A stretch of DNA of 63,148 nt from Bacteroidota bacterium (GTDB lineage Bacteria > Bacteroidota > Ignavibacteria > SZUA-365), in assembly GCA_023432805.1 (NCBI GenBank), contig JAEYUG010000122.1, positions 1-63,148 of the forward strand, written 5' to 3'. Positions 26,816 through 35,657 of the stretch are shown here, in pieces. Within the stretch, counting starts at the first letter, position 1. Every line of letters starts with the position of its first letter. The notes beneath the pieces were generated by a model, which worked only from the letters and a program-made list of their open reading frames with translations, searched no databases and had not been told where the DNA came from. Made by a program: the position numbers and the translations under genes.

Positions 26816-28219
26816 TCACGAACCCGCGTCGTGAACCCTTTCCTCACCATCATCAACAGCTTGCACCCACAGGACGGCAAGGACTGTGAGAAATCCGAAT
26901 GTGAGCGTCCGTGTAGCAGCGTGTACGAACATGGTGAGCGACCATGCAAGCGTCGCCAAGACGAATCCCTGTGCGCGTGGATACTTCGATCGGGAATACA
27001 TGGCCTTGTAGGTAGCAAGAAAGAAGAGAAAGGCAACGACACCGACCAGACCGTGCTCTGCCAGCAATCTCGTGTATTCCGTATGTGACACAGCATGGAA
27101 CGTACCAAATTGCTGAAGGCGGTTATGCGCGCTCATACCTGGGCCTACCCCGAAGAAGGTGTTGGTCTGGAATATCTCCAGTTCCTCCTCCATGATCCTG
27201 GTACGCCCAGTCGAGTTACCTGTGGTCGAGTAACGTCGCTCAAGTGCCCCACCGGTCAGAGACTCGATTTCAGGGGCGATGAAGAAGTTCAGGAGCGGGA
27301 TCAGGATGATCGCGAGGCCTATAAGCCGCAGTCGGGTCTTCTTGTCGCGGAGTAAAAAGGGGAGAAAGAACATGAGAAAGGCGAGTGTGTTCAATAATCC
27401 GCCACGGGAGAAGGTGAGGATCCCTTGCGCACTCAGATACACCATCAGGATGATGAATACCGCCTTGTACCTTGTCCATGAATTCTGCATGATGATCAAA
27501 GTGAACAGGATCGCTGCACCGTATGACATCAGTGTCGAGACTTGATTCGGTGCATACCCACCGGCTGCCGCAACATTGCTTTGCGTGCCGAAGACAACTC
27601 CACCGGCCGCAAGACGGATCGAACCTAGCACTGCAACAGATATAATAGGAAGAACTGCGGTGAATGCAATGAGCGGCAGCCATGATCGCCCGATGACGAG
27701 GCGGGATGCGGCATACACTGACAAACCGAAGGCCACAGGCCCGGCGAGGTTGAACGCAAGGCCCTTCCGGATCATGTCGAACGGCATCGTTCCTAGCATC
27801 ATCGGGACGGATAAGAGCAATGGAACCACGTACAAAAGGCTCGAACGGATGCCGGGGACGGCAGGTCGATGACGTAGGATCGATACTACGGACAGGACCA
27901 TGACAAGATATTCTGCGTACATCCAGAATATGTCCGCTCTGGTCATTCTCCAGAGAATCTCACTGCCGACGATATATCCCATCATGAGAAAGGTGCGTTC
28001 GGGTGATTTATCCCACATCGCCAGAGCGAGGGCCACTATACCGACAAGCAGGGCAAATACCGTGGCAAAGGCACCATTCGCCTTGAGAAAGACGCCGAGA
28101 TATGCATGTGCCGCCAGCAGGGACACGAACAGCCACGTTGTGATGACTGGAGCTGCATTCGGTTCGTTCGTATCCGGTCTTCGTACTCCTGGTAGGTTCA
28201 TCATAACTGATTCATTCAA
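26816..28219 (-). CDS. O-antigen polymerase/ligase-like membrane protein (Wzy/WaaL type, copy 1)
   Basis: The 467-residue protein has ten or more hydrophobic helices. A large periplasmic loop near 330-390 carries FFGVGPGMSAHNRLQQF and SHTEYTRLLAEHGLVGVV, the Wzy_C/O-antigen-ligase signature. It is the likely polymerase for units begun by the PglC-like transferase, or a ligase. These two roles cannot be separated by sequence. A second such protein lies at 53905-55455. Confidence 0.85.
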   Translation of the reverse strand: MNESVMMNLPGVRRPDTNEPNAAPVITTWLFVSLLAAHAYLGVFLKANGAFATVFALLVGIVALALAMWDKSPERTFLMMGYIVGSEILWRMTRADIFWMYAEYLVMVLSVVSILRHRPAVPGIRSSLLYVVPLLLSVPMMLGTMPFDMIRKGLAFNLAGPVAFGLSVYAASRLVIGRSWLPLIAFTAVLPIISVAVLGSIRLAAGGVVFGTQSNVAAAGGYAPNQVSTLMSYGAAILFTLIIMQNSWTRYKAVFIILMVYLSAQGILTFSRGGLLNTLAFLMFFLPFLLRDKKTRLRLIGLAIILIPLLNFFIAPEIESLTGGALERRYSTTGNSTGRTRIMEEELEIFQTNTFFGVGPGMSAHNRLQQFGTFHAVSHTEYTRLLAEHGLVGVVAFLFFLATYKAMYSRSKYPRAQGFVLATLAWSLTMFVHAATRTLTFGFLTVLAVLWVQAVDDGEERVHDAGS

Positions 28220-28237
28220 CGTGGGTGCGCGATTGAC

Positions 28238-29371
28238 CTACGAATTGCTGATCATTTCGAGCACGTGCGTGACATGCCTGTCGTACGTGAATTCACTCGC
28301 TGATTCAACGGCAGCCTTTCTTTCACGCTCCCATCTGGCACGATCCTGAAGATATGATGTGATTGCATTGGCATAGTCGATGGAATCGAAGCTGTCGACC
28401 ACTGATCCACAGCGAAAGCTGCGCAGGATATGAGGTATGCTGGAAACATTACTTGCAATCGGGATAACACCCCATGCCATCGCCTCGCTCAACACTTTCG
28501 GCCAACCCTCCGATGCTGATGGCAGCACAAAAAAGTGTGCTGACGCATAATGATCCCCCAGATCTGCTGGACTCATCCAGCCGTGAAAACTCACGAGGGA
28601 TTCCAGACCCGAGCGCGCAATGAAGCGTTTGCATTCATCGTTATCCTTTCCCTCACCGATGAAACCGAGATGAAAGGCAATGCCGCGTCGATACAGTTCT
28701 GCTGCCATGCTGCACAGTATCAGCACCCCCTTTTCCTTTTCCATTCTGCCACAGAAGATAATTCGTACGGGCGGTGGTGCTGGTTTGAGAACCGCGCCCT
28801 GCACTGCAGTATTGTACTCATCTGTGCTGAAGGAGGGATTGCGAAACACACGAAGGTGTTCATGTCTGTCGCTGTCCATCGCGTTGATGGTGACGATACC
28901 GCCGTGCAGATGCGACTGCAGCAGGAGGCGCTGTGCACGATATGCAAGTGGCTCGTCCGCCCGTCCAAACCAGTTCCCTGCGAATTTGAACCATCGTCTC
29001 TCGGGAGACCTTCGAAGATAGAGCAGAAGCAGGGCAAGCAGGGATATGTTAGCCGGGAATCGAACATGGACCACGTCGCAGCGTCTCACCTCTCGAAGCA
29101 TGCAAACGGCATACGAAGGGTATACCCGGAGAATGTCGAGCTTGCTTCTGAATCCATCGCCGCCTGCAGGTACGACCGGCACGTGCTTGATGTTCAACGC
29201 GGTATAGGGCAATGCACTAGGCGGGGCATGGTCTTCGTACATGGGGGCGATATGTACGACATGCGCGAAGATCGACGCGAGCGCATCGATCTCTCTTATC
29301 GTGGGTCCCCATCCGACAACTCCATCAGACGTCCGGAAGTGCGGTGTATGCGAAATGATGAGAAGCCTCAC
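28238..29371 (-). CDS. Family 4 glycosyltransferase
   Basis: The 377-residue GT-B enzyme has N-terminal LLIISHTPHFRTSDGVVGWG. The C-terminal domain begins at IIFCGRMEKEKGVLILCSMA, and the donor-site motif is FVLPSASEGWPKVLSEAMAW near residue 275. Its start overlaps the stop of the upstream GT4 by four bases. Donor and acceptor are unknown. Confidence 0.88.
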   Translation of the reverse strand: MRLLIISHTPHFRTSDGVVGWGPTIREIDALASIFAHVVHIAPMYEDHAPPSALPYTALNIKHVPVVPAGGDGFRSKLDILRVYPSYAVCMLREVRRCDVVHVRFPANISLLALLLLYLRRSPERRWFKFAGNWFGRADEPLAYRAQRLLLQSHLHGGIVTINAMDSDRHEHLRVFRNPSFSTDEYNTAVQGAVLKPAPPPVRIIFCGRMEKEKGVLILCSMAAELYRRGIAFHLGFIGEGKDNDECKRFIARSGLESLVSFHGWMSPADLGDHYASAHFFVLPSASEGWPKVLSEAMAWGVIPIASNVSSIPHILRSFRCGSVVDSFDSIDYANAITSYLQDRARWERERKAAVESASEFTYDRHVTHVLEMISNS

Positions 29372-30531
29372 ACCGAGACCTCTCCTGCGGGTGAACCTAT
29401 GGTGAATCGCAGATGCGTATCGTACTGTTCAACTCTGTGCGCCCACGTCTTGTCGGCAGAGAACGACAAGGCCCCCTGATGGAGTCGTTCATGCATGCCG
29501 GGTTCGATCATTATGCGCATGACCGCGTCGGCAATGGCAGCCGGATCTTCGGAGGGTACAACGAAACCGCTACGTCCATGATCGACCGCCTCGGGCAACC
29601 CACCCACATCGGTGACGACAACGGGGATACCGGCCAATTGTGCCTCCAGAGCCGCGATGCCGTACCCCTCCACATCGCCGGTTGACGACTGCCGGCTCGT
29701 GAGGAGAAACACCTCGCTCATGGTCAGCAACGCCGTAAGCTCCTTGGTGCTCACCCGTCCGACAAGTCGAACTGCATCAGCGACACCAAGAGAAACAGCC
29801 AGATCCTGGAGCCTCGGCGCATCTGTCGGTAGACCTGCTACAACGTAGAGGATTTCGGGGATACCGGCCTTGATCGCTGGCAGTGCATGAATGACGAGGT
29901 CCTGCCCCTTCCGCTCGGTGACATTGCCGATCGTGAGCAGGATCCGTCGACTGCCCAATGTGTGACGATCTCTCAGATCATCTATCACGCTCTGATGGAT
30001 GCCCTGTGGGAGGGATGCACCATTATGAATCACGGTCGGTAATGCATCAACGAAATCCTCCGCCTTCATCAGCTGGGCAGTAAACGTACTGACAGCGATC
30101 ACCGAGACAGCCCGTCTGACTGCCCAGCGCAGCATCGACCGCAGCAGCACCCCCCCCATCTTGAATTCGCCTGCGTGACCGATGGCGACAAACGGTACGG
30201 GACTTCGCAGCGACAGCATCGCAGCACGCAACACGGCACCGGTGCCGGATGCGATCAGAATATCCGGGCTGTACTCGTTGATTAGTCTGCGCAGTGCGAA
30301 GAGGGATCTCGCACTCGCTCGAAGACCGACACCGAACGCACGCAGATCCAGAAGGCGAAAGGGCAATGCAGACTTGAAGCGTGCGACTTCGTCAGCAGTC
30401 GCATAATCGAGCGGTGCCGCCACGCAGACATGCCATGCGCGTGCATGCAATCCACGCGCAAGCTCCCACGCATGCGTGCCGATGCCACCGGGACCTGGTG
30501 GAAACTCCGTACTGATTATGAGGACACGCAT
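29368..30531 (-). CDS. Family 4 glycosyltransferase
   Basis: The 387-residue protein has the classic GT4 opening ISTEFPPGPGGIGTHAWELA. It also has ILLTIGNVTERKGQDLVIHA at the start of the second Rossmann fold and VEGYGIAALEAQLAGIPVVV near residue 290. It ends in a four-base overlap with the next GT4 gene, so the two are likely co-translated. The sugar specificity is unknown. Confidence 0.9.
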   Translation of the reverse strand: MRVLIISTEFPPGPGGIGTHAWELARGLHARAWHVCVAAPLDYATADEVARFKSALPFRLLDLRAFGVGLRASARSLFALRRLINEYSPDILIASGTGAVLRAAMLSLRSPVPFVAIGHAGEFKMGGVLLRSMLRWAVRRAVSVIAVSTFTAQLMKAEDFVDALPTVIHNGASLPQGIHQSVIDDLRDRHTLGSRRILLTIGNVTERKGQDLVIHALPAIKAGIPEILYVVAGLPTDAPRLQDLAVSLGVADAVRLVGRVSTKELTALLTMSEVFLLTSRQSSTGDVEGYGIAALEAQLAGIPVVVTDVGGLPEAVDHGRSGFVVPSEDPAAIADAVMRIMIEPGMHERLHQGALSFSADKTWAHRVEQYDTHLRFTIGSPAGEVSV

Positions 30532-30533
30532 TC

Positions 30534-32186
30534 TCAGCCCGTCGCACCTTCAACGGCATGTGGATATGCAGGGATTCCAGGCGGGTTCTGCAGGAGCGCT
30601 CGAGCCGCGCGTGCATTCCTTCGCAGCCGCACATGCAGGAATGGAAGCATCAGAAGCGTGATCATGCCCTTGACTGCATGGAAGGCAGGACCACCCTGCA
30701 CGAAGAAGATGCTCAGTAGATTGATCCAGTGCGCTTCGCGCATGCGGTCTTCGCCACAGTGCTTGAGCAGAAGATGAAAATCTGATACTGAAAGCAGATT
30801 CCATTGCAGGAAGCGCCGTCTGCTGCCTGCCCGTGTCGTTGCACGTGCACCATGCACGCGCAGTCCACCGGCTGGTGCGTGATGGTGGAAGACCGAGATG
30901 TCGGGATCAAGCAGCATCATAGCACCACTCCTGTACAGTCGGAACCCGAGATCACCATCGGCACGCTGCCCTCGATCATAGACGAGATCGAACATCCCCG
31001 TGTGTCGGAGGCGTTCTTTTACAAGCAGCGAATTGTTCGTCGGGAAGACGTCGGACACTCTGTGGACGAGAAACTCACGGTGAAGAGGTCCTGCACCTGC
31101 TTCATCCGCGATGCCCGAAACCGCATCTGCCGACATGCCGAGCATGGTGCGCAGATGATCTTCGATGAGCGTGGCCGGGATGTCGTCATCGTCGTCGACA
31201 AAGAGGAGATACCGGCCTCCTGCACTCTCGATGGCAGCGTTGCGCGAGATGCACTGCCCCGCAGCATCCAATTGCATCACACGGAGCGGCAGATCGGGAA
31301 ACAAGCTTTCGAGGTCATGGCGCCGGACATCATGATCGGTCTGATCCACGACGATGATCTCGTATGGTGGATGGGTCTGTGCACGGAACTGATCAAGAAG
31401 CGAGAGGAGGTATGGATACCGATGCAACGTTGGAATGATGACGCTGACCTTGTGTTCGCTCAGTGAGCCCGTGTAATGGGCAGATGCGCGGTAGGGTGTG
31501 TCCGGTGGAGAGGCTCCCTTGATGCGATGTACACTTCTGAGCCCGTTCACCGCGTTTCCAATGGTCCATCGTCGGCGCATGACCATTCGAAATGCCGCCC
31601 ATGGGACCCATCGTGCACCGATGCGATTACGAATGAAACGGAGTTGGTCGCAGGGTGGAGTGACCGGCGCATTGACACGATGCTCGAACAGTTCGGGAAC
31701 GTGGCGCACAATGGCACCGTTGCGGAGCCATCGATGACCGAGGTCGAGAAACGCTCCATCGAGCGTTTCAAATGCAGGATCAATGAAACCAAGCTTCTCG
31801 ATGACTCGAGAACGAACAAGCGTGCCCCGCCAGCTGAGACGCCAGGAGGTCGCTTCGATCTCACTCTTCGGATCGGTCGTGAACATCCATTGCGGAAGCA
31901 CGCAATCGAGGGCTTCAGGAGTGCCCGCCGTGCCCTGATGCAAACCCGCGTGCCAGACGTCTGATGTCGATGCGATACATCGCGCGATAAGAACGGGTGC
32001 CGGTGCCTCCCCCTGCTCATCGGTAAAACTGACGATGGTCTCATCTGAAAACTTGTCACGGCAGGATGCAAGCGCGTCATGAACAGTTCGAACATCCCGA
32101 TCGAGCAGGATATCCAGCACCGGCGTCAGTGGGTTCGGTAGGTGGCCTTGCAGATCCAGTATGGTGATGCGGATCCTGTCGCTCAC
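30534..32186 (-). CDS. Tandem GT2 glycosyltransferase: degenerate N-terminal half, canonical C-terminal half
   Basis: The GTG at 32186 overlaps the upstream stop (GTGA) and gives 550 residues. The N-terminal ~200 residues look like the acceptor half of a GT-A fold (SWRGTLVRSRVIEKLGFID, then LDLGHRWLRNGAIVRHVPEL), but no nucleotide-binding DxD is visible. The C-terminal part starts at KVSVIIPTLHRYPYLLSLLD and has a strong acidic motif, RYLLFVDDDDDIPA, and GQRADGDLGFRLYRSGAMML. A transmembrane or amphipathic segment sits near the C-terminus. It may be a bifunctional or chain-extending transferase with one dead domain. Confidence 0.8.
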   Translation of the reverse strand: MSDRIRITILDLQGHLPNPLTPVLDILLDRDVRTVHDALASCRDKFSDETIVSFTDEQGEAPAPVLIARCIASTSDVWHAGLHQGTAGTPEALDCVLPQWMFTTDPKSEIEATSWRLSWRGTLVRSRVIEKLGFIDPAFETLDGAFLDLGHRWLRNGAIVRHVPELFEHRVNAPVTPPCDQLRFIRNRIGARWVPWAAFRMVMRRRWTIGNAVNGLRSVHRIKGASPPDTPYRASAHYTGSLSEHKVSVIIPTLHRYPYLLSLLDQFRAQTHPPYEIIVVDQTDHDVRRHDLESLFPDLPLRVMQLDAAGQCISRNAAIESAGGRYLLFVDDDDDIPATLIEDHLRTMLGMSADAVSGIADEAGAGPLHREFLVHRVSDVFPTNNSLLVKERLRHTGMFDLVYDRGQRADGDLGFRLYRSGAMMLLDPDISVFHHHAPAGGLRVHGARATTRAGSRRRFLQWNLLSVSDFHLLLKHCGEDRMREAHWINLLSIFFVQGGPAFHAVKGMITLLMLPFLHVRLRRNARAARALLQNPPGIPAYPHAVEGATG

Positions 32187-33268
32187 GACGGGTTTCCTGT
32201 TGATGGCGGCCTGGCATTGAGCCTGGTCAGCTGCCTGTCCCAATAGACCGTCGGAGTGAGTGTTTCCAGCCAGAAGCGGCGACAGAATCTCTGACGCTCC
32301 TCGAAGCCACGAGGACCCATGTCATGATGCGCTGCTTTCAGTCTCTCACCGACTGCGGCGATGTCCCTCTCGTCAATCCATACGACAATCGATCGCCAGT
32401 CGAGCTCATCATCGAAGGGCAGCCGGCAGTCCGTGTCGATGAACAACGGGATCCGTCCCATGGCGAGGGTTTCATACAGCCTTACGGAAAAATTGCCGCC
32501 GCCACGCATGCAGACCGTGTAGTCGGTCCCATCGATGTTCTCGTAGAAATCCAATGTCATCCTTCGCCGTTCCTCGGGATCGGGACTCCCTCTGTAGCGA
32601 CTGCGACGGATGAAACATGTATCGATCCCGTTGGCGCGTTCCAGCGTGTCGAGCACGCGCGTGCGCAGAAGGCTCGGTGCCAGAAGCGCTTCGGGATCAT
32701 CAAGTCGAAGGCCCATGTAGGTACGTGTGTTGCGGAGCAGGACACGCGAGATGTCGAGCATCGTCTTCCATAAAGCTGGATTCGCCTGCCCGCAGAAGCC
32801 CACGAGGGGCCGTTCACGCCATTCCCGGGGTAGTATATCCTCCCTCTTCATGATCGCATGTATGGGGTCGGTCAGCATGAACGGCATGATGTGCTGCTGC
32901 TTCTGCATGCGTGATCTGTACGCAGCTGCTCTGTACACATGAACATCGAAGGGCGGTGTGTAACCGCTGTCGCCACTCGTCCAGCTGATGACGGGTTTAC
33001 CGAGATGTCGTGCTTCAGAAAGGATTTCCTGCACTCTCTTGTCAAGACGGCGTTTCATCACATGCTGCCAGCTGACAGGGATCACCACAAGATCCGCTGA
33101 CGCCACATCATCACATCGTTCGATCACATGGTTCGAAAGCACGTTCCTGCTTGCACGACTGCGCGCATTATCAAGAATGTCGGGCAGCACGAGACGCACC
33201 AGAGGCATGAGTTCGGCCTTGCAGGCATCGACCACGATGTCGGGATCAATATGCAAGGAAATCGTCAC
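32183..33268 (-). CDS. Exostosin/GT47-like glycosyltransferase
   Basis: The 361-residue protein contains RPLVGFCGQANPALWKTMLD near residue 150 and the exostosin-like C-terminal block YTVCMRGGGNFSVRLYETLA followed by GRIPLFIDTDCRLPFDDE near 270-300. These resemble the GT47 C-terminal domain of bacterial exostosin-family proteins. It is flanked by other glycosyltransferases with four-base overlaps at both ends. Substrate is unknown; some family members transfer glucuronate or galactose. Confidence 0.78.
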   Translation of the reverse strand: MTISLHIDPDIVVDACKAELMPLVRLVLPDILDNARSRASRNVLSNHVIERCDDVASADLVVIPVSWQHVMKRRLDKRVQEILSEARHLGKPVISWTSGDSGYTPPFDVHVYRAAAYRSRMQKQQHIMPFMLTDPIHAIMKREDILPREWRERPLVGFCGQANPALWKTMLDISRVLLRNTRTYMGLRLDDPEALLAPSLLRTRVLDTLERANGIDTCFIRRSRYRGSPDPEERRRMTLDFYENIDGTDYTVCMRGGGNFSVRLYETLAMGRIPLFIDTDCRLPFDDELDWRSIVVWIDERDIAAVGERLKAAHHDMGPRGFEERQRFCRRFWLETLTPTVYWDRQLTRLNARPPSTGNPS

Positions 33269-34464
33269 AGCGACCTGTAGAGTAGCATGAAGGCGTCCAT
33301 CTGCGCATCCAGGGAATAGCTGCTGCGTGCGTGTCGCGCAGCGGCAGTACCCAAGGATGCCCTGTGTTCCGGGTGCCGCGAGAGTGACATCAGCGCACGC
33401 GCAAGTGACTCTGGATCCCGTCTAGGCACAACATATCCGGTCTCACCGTCTCTGACATTCTCGGCCAGACCGTCCGCATCCGTCGTCACGACAGGGAGGC
33501 CATGCAACTGCGCCTCCATGACGGCATTGCAGAATCCCTCCGAGACAGCTGCATGCAGAAAGACATTGGCGTGATAATACACATCCGGCATCCCGTCTGG
33601 TTCGACGCTTCCCAGAAACGTCACACGTTCACAAAGTCCAAGCTGATGCATGGTAAGATGAAGTGCCTCGTACAGGGCACCGTCACCTGCGATGCGGTAA
33701 TCGAACGGCACTCCCTCGCGATTGAGGATTGCACAACATCGGAGCGCGTACTCATACCCCTTCTTCCACTCGAGCCGACCGACACTCAGGATGCGCAACT
33801 GCGGATCGTCGTCATGCACAACGGGCACAGCCTCGGCAAACCGCGGTGCGGGAGCAGGTGAAATGATGGTAACGGTCTTGTCCGGCGGACACCCACGCGC
33901 CACGGCCCGGACGTGCAGATCCCGACCGAGAACATGCAGCATGTCCGCATGCCTCCAGACCCCCTGATAGTGATCAGGTCTTTCAAGACCGACGTAGTTG
34001 ATATCATAGCCCCGGAAGCTGACCACGGTCTTCGCGCGGGTCACCTCCTTCAGATACATCCGGTCGGCGGCAATCGCACCGAATTCAAAATGCAGCACAT
34101 CAGGCTTCAGCATTAGAACGCGTGCATCGACAGCGAAACGTCTGTAAAGACCTGTCAAACCGTACTGCCGCCTCACACCGGAAACAAGGCGATGAAGCAT
34201 GGTGGTGCTTGCGATCAGCAGACGCACGAAATGCATGGCACTGACGAGCAGCATACACGCCCTGCACTCGGGGTGGCGAGTGCCGTGCACGCGAGGCTCC
34301 GGAAAGCCTGCGAATGCGGGTCTGCGAAATGCAGAACGCGATCCCTTCGAGGCAATGCAGACGATGTGCACGTCCAGACCACGCTGCAGCAGGCCTGCCG
34401 CCTTGCTCACAATGAAAGTCTCCGACAGTTTCGGATAGACCGGCACGAGCGAGACGACTCTCAC
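33265..34464 (-). CDS. Family 4 glycosyltransferase, WcaL-like
   Basis: The GTG at 34464 overlaps the upstream stop (GTGA); the product is 399 residues. It opens RVVSLVPVYPKLSETFIVSK, the opening of the colanic-acid WcaL/AmsK branch, and has FEFGAIAADRMYLK and RILSVGRLEWKKGYEYALRC. The donor-site motif is VSEGFCNAVMEAQLHGLPVV. It forms a pair with the next upstream GT4, which has the same C-terminal layout. Confidence 0.88.
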   Translation of the reverse strand: MRVVSLVPVYPKLSETFIVSKAAGLLQRGLDVHIVCIASKGSRSAFRRPAFAGFPEPRVHGTRHPECRACMLLVSAMHFVRLLIASTTMLHRLVSGVRRQYGLTGLYRRFAVDARVLMLKPDVLHFEFGAIAADRMYLKEVTRAKTVVSFRGYDINYVGLERPDHYQGVWRHADMLHVLGRDLHVRAVARGCPPDKTVTIISPAPAPRFAEAVPVVHDDDPQLRILSVGRLEWKKGYEYALRCCAILNREGVPFDYRIAGDGALYEALHLTMHQLGLCERVTFLGSVEPDGMPDVYYHANVFLHAAVSEGFCNAVMEAQLHGLPVVTTDADGLAENVRDGETGYVVPRRDPESLARALMSLSRHPEHRASLGTAAARHARSSYSLDAQMDAFMLLYRSL

Positions 34465-35657
34465 TGCGCCACCGGAGCGTCCACAAGCAGGTCCATCCAC
34501 GCATCGATCTGTGCGTCGAGCGCGTGGTGCTGCACAATGGTCGCACGAGCTGCGGCACCTATGGTCGCGCACAGCACCGTCGAATCCATGAGTCGTTCGA
34601 TCGCCGATGCCATCGATTCAGGATCCCTCATGGGCACGATGAATCCGTTCTCTCCATCACGGATGACCTCACGCATGCCTCCGCAGTCGGTCGTGACAAC
34701 AGGCAGGCCGCAGGCCATCGCCTCGAGCACGGCATTGCTGATTCCCTCACTCACGCTGGTGAGAATGAATGCATGCGATCGTTGCAATGATGCTCGCACA
34801 TCGTTCGGATCACGTCGCCCTGCCAGCGTCACGCGGTTCGCCACACCCATATCATGCATGGCAAACAACAACCGCTGCCGCTCAACCCCTTCGCCGATGA
34901 TGGTTAGATGCACGTTGCGACCTCTTGCCGTGAGCATGTGAACAACGTACACTGCATCCTCGAAGGATTTCACCCAGGTCAGATTTCCGACTGTCATGAG
35001 GTGAAACACATCCGGTGTGCTCAACACTTCACTCTGTGCGAACCGAGCGATGTCCACGGCCGGTCTGATGATTCGTGCCTTATTCCTCTGAAGACCATAC
35101 CGTTCAGCTTCGATCATGACTGCAACGGAAACGCAATGCACACGAGTGGCAAGCGCGAAGCTGCGACGCAACCCGTCGACGAGATGACTGCGGCGCGGAT
35201 TCAACGGTGCGATGTTCACCTGAGACCCCCTGCAACTGACGATCGTCGGCACTCCCAGATGCAGCAGCGGCTCGAGTTCCACGGCTGTGGCGTTCCAGGG
35301 AAAGTAGAAGACGTCTGTCTGAACGGTCGACGTGCCGAAACACCGGAGAAATGTGTATAGTCTGCCACGAAGATCAGACCGCGTGCTTCCAGCTGCCCTC
35401 CACAGTTGCAGTGCGCGCCGTGCATGCAGCGGGAATCTGAAGGCGGCGTGCGCAGCAGCGCTGATCATGCCCGCGATGCCCGAACCGGGTGAGGGCTGCC
35501 AGCGTAATAGAATCGCTGCATGCGGTGTCCTTGCACGTCGCGTGCGCAGGCGATCCACCATCACGATGCACGTCACACCGCGTTCCGCGAGCCCCTGCAG
35601 GAGGCGCGCGATGAAGGTCTCCGGCGGCCACTTTACGCCAACAACCGTGATGGTCAT
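34461..35657 (-). CDS. Family 4 glycosyltransferase
   Basis: The start MTITVVGVKWPPETFIARLL (35657) overlaps the stop of the Asn-synthetase-like gene (ATGA), giving 398 residues. The second half has MTVGNLTWVKSFEDAVYVVH and LTSVSEGISNAVLEAMACGL. It is similar in architecture to the next gene downstream, so the pair may have arisen by duplication. Specificity is unknown. Confidence 0.88.
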   Translation of the reverse strand: MTITVVGVKWPPETFIARLLQGLAERGVTCIVMVDRLRTRRARTPHAAILLRWQPSPGSGIAGMISAAAHAAFRFPLHARRALQLWRAAGSTRSDLRGRLYTFLRCFGTSTVQTDVFYFPWNATAVELEPLLHLGVPTIVSCRGSQVNIAPLNPRRSHLVDGLRRSFALATRVHCVSVAVMIEAERYGLQRNKARIIRPAVDIARFAQSEVLSTPDVFHLMTVGNLTWVKSFEDAVYVVHMLTARGRNVHLTIIGEGVERQRLLFAMHDMGVANRVTLAGRRDPNDVRASLQRSHAFILTSVSEGISNAVLEAMACGLPVVTTDCGGMREVIRDGENGFIVPMRDPESMASAIERLMDSTVLCATIGAAARATIVQHHALDAQIDAWMDLLVDAPVAQ

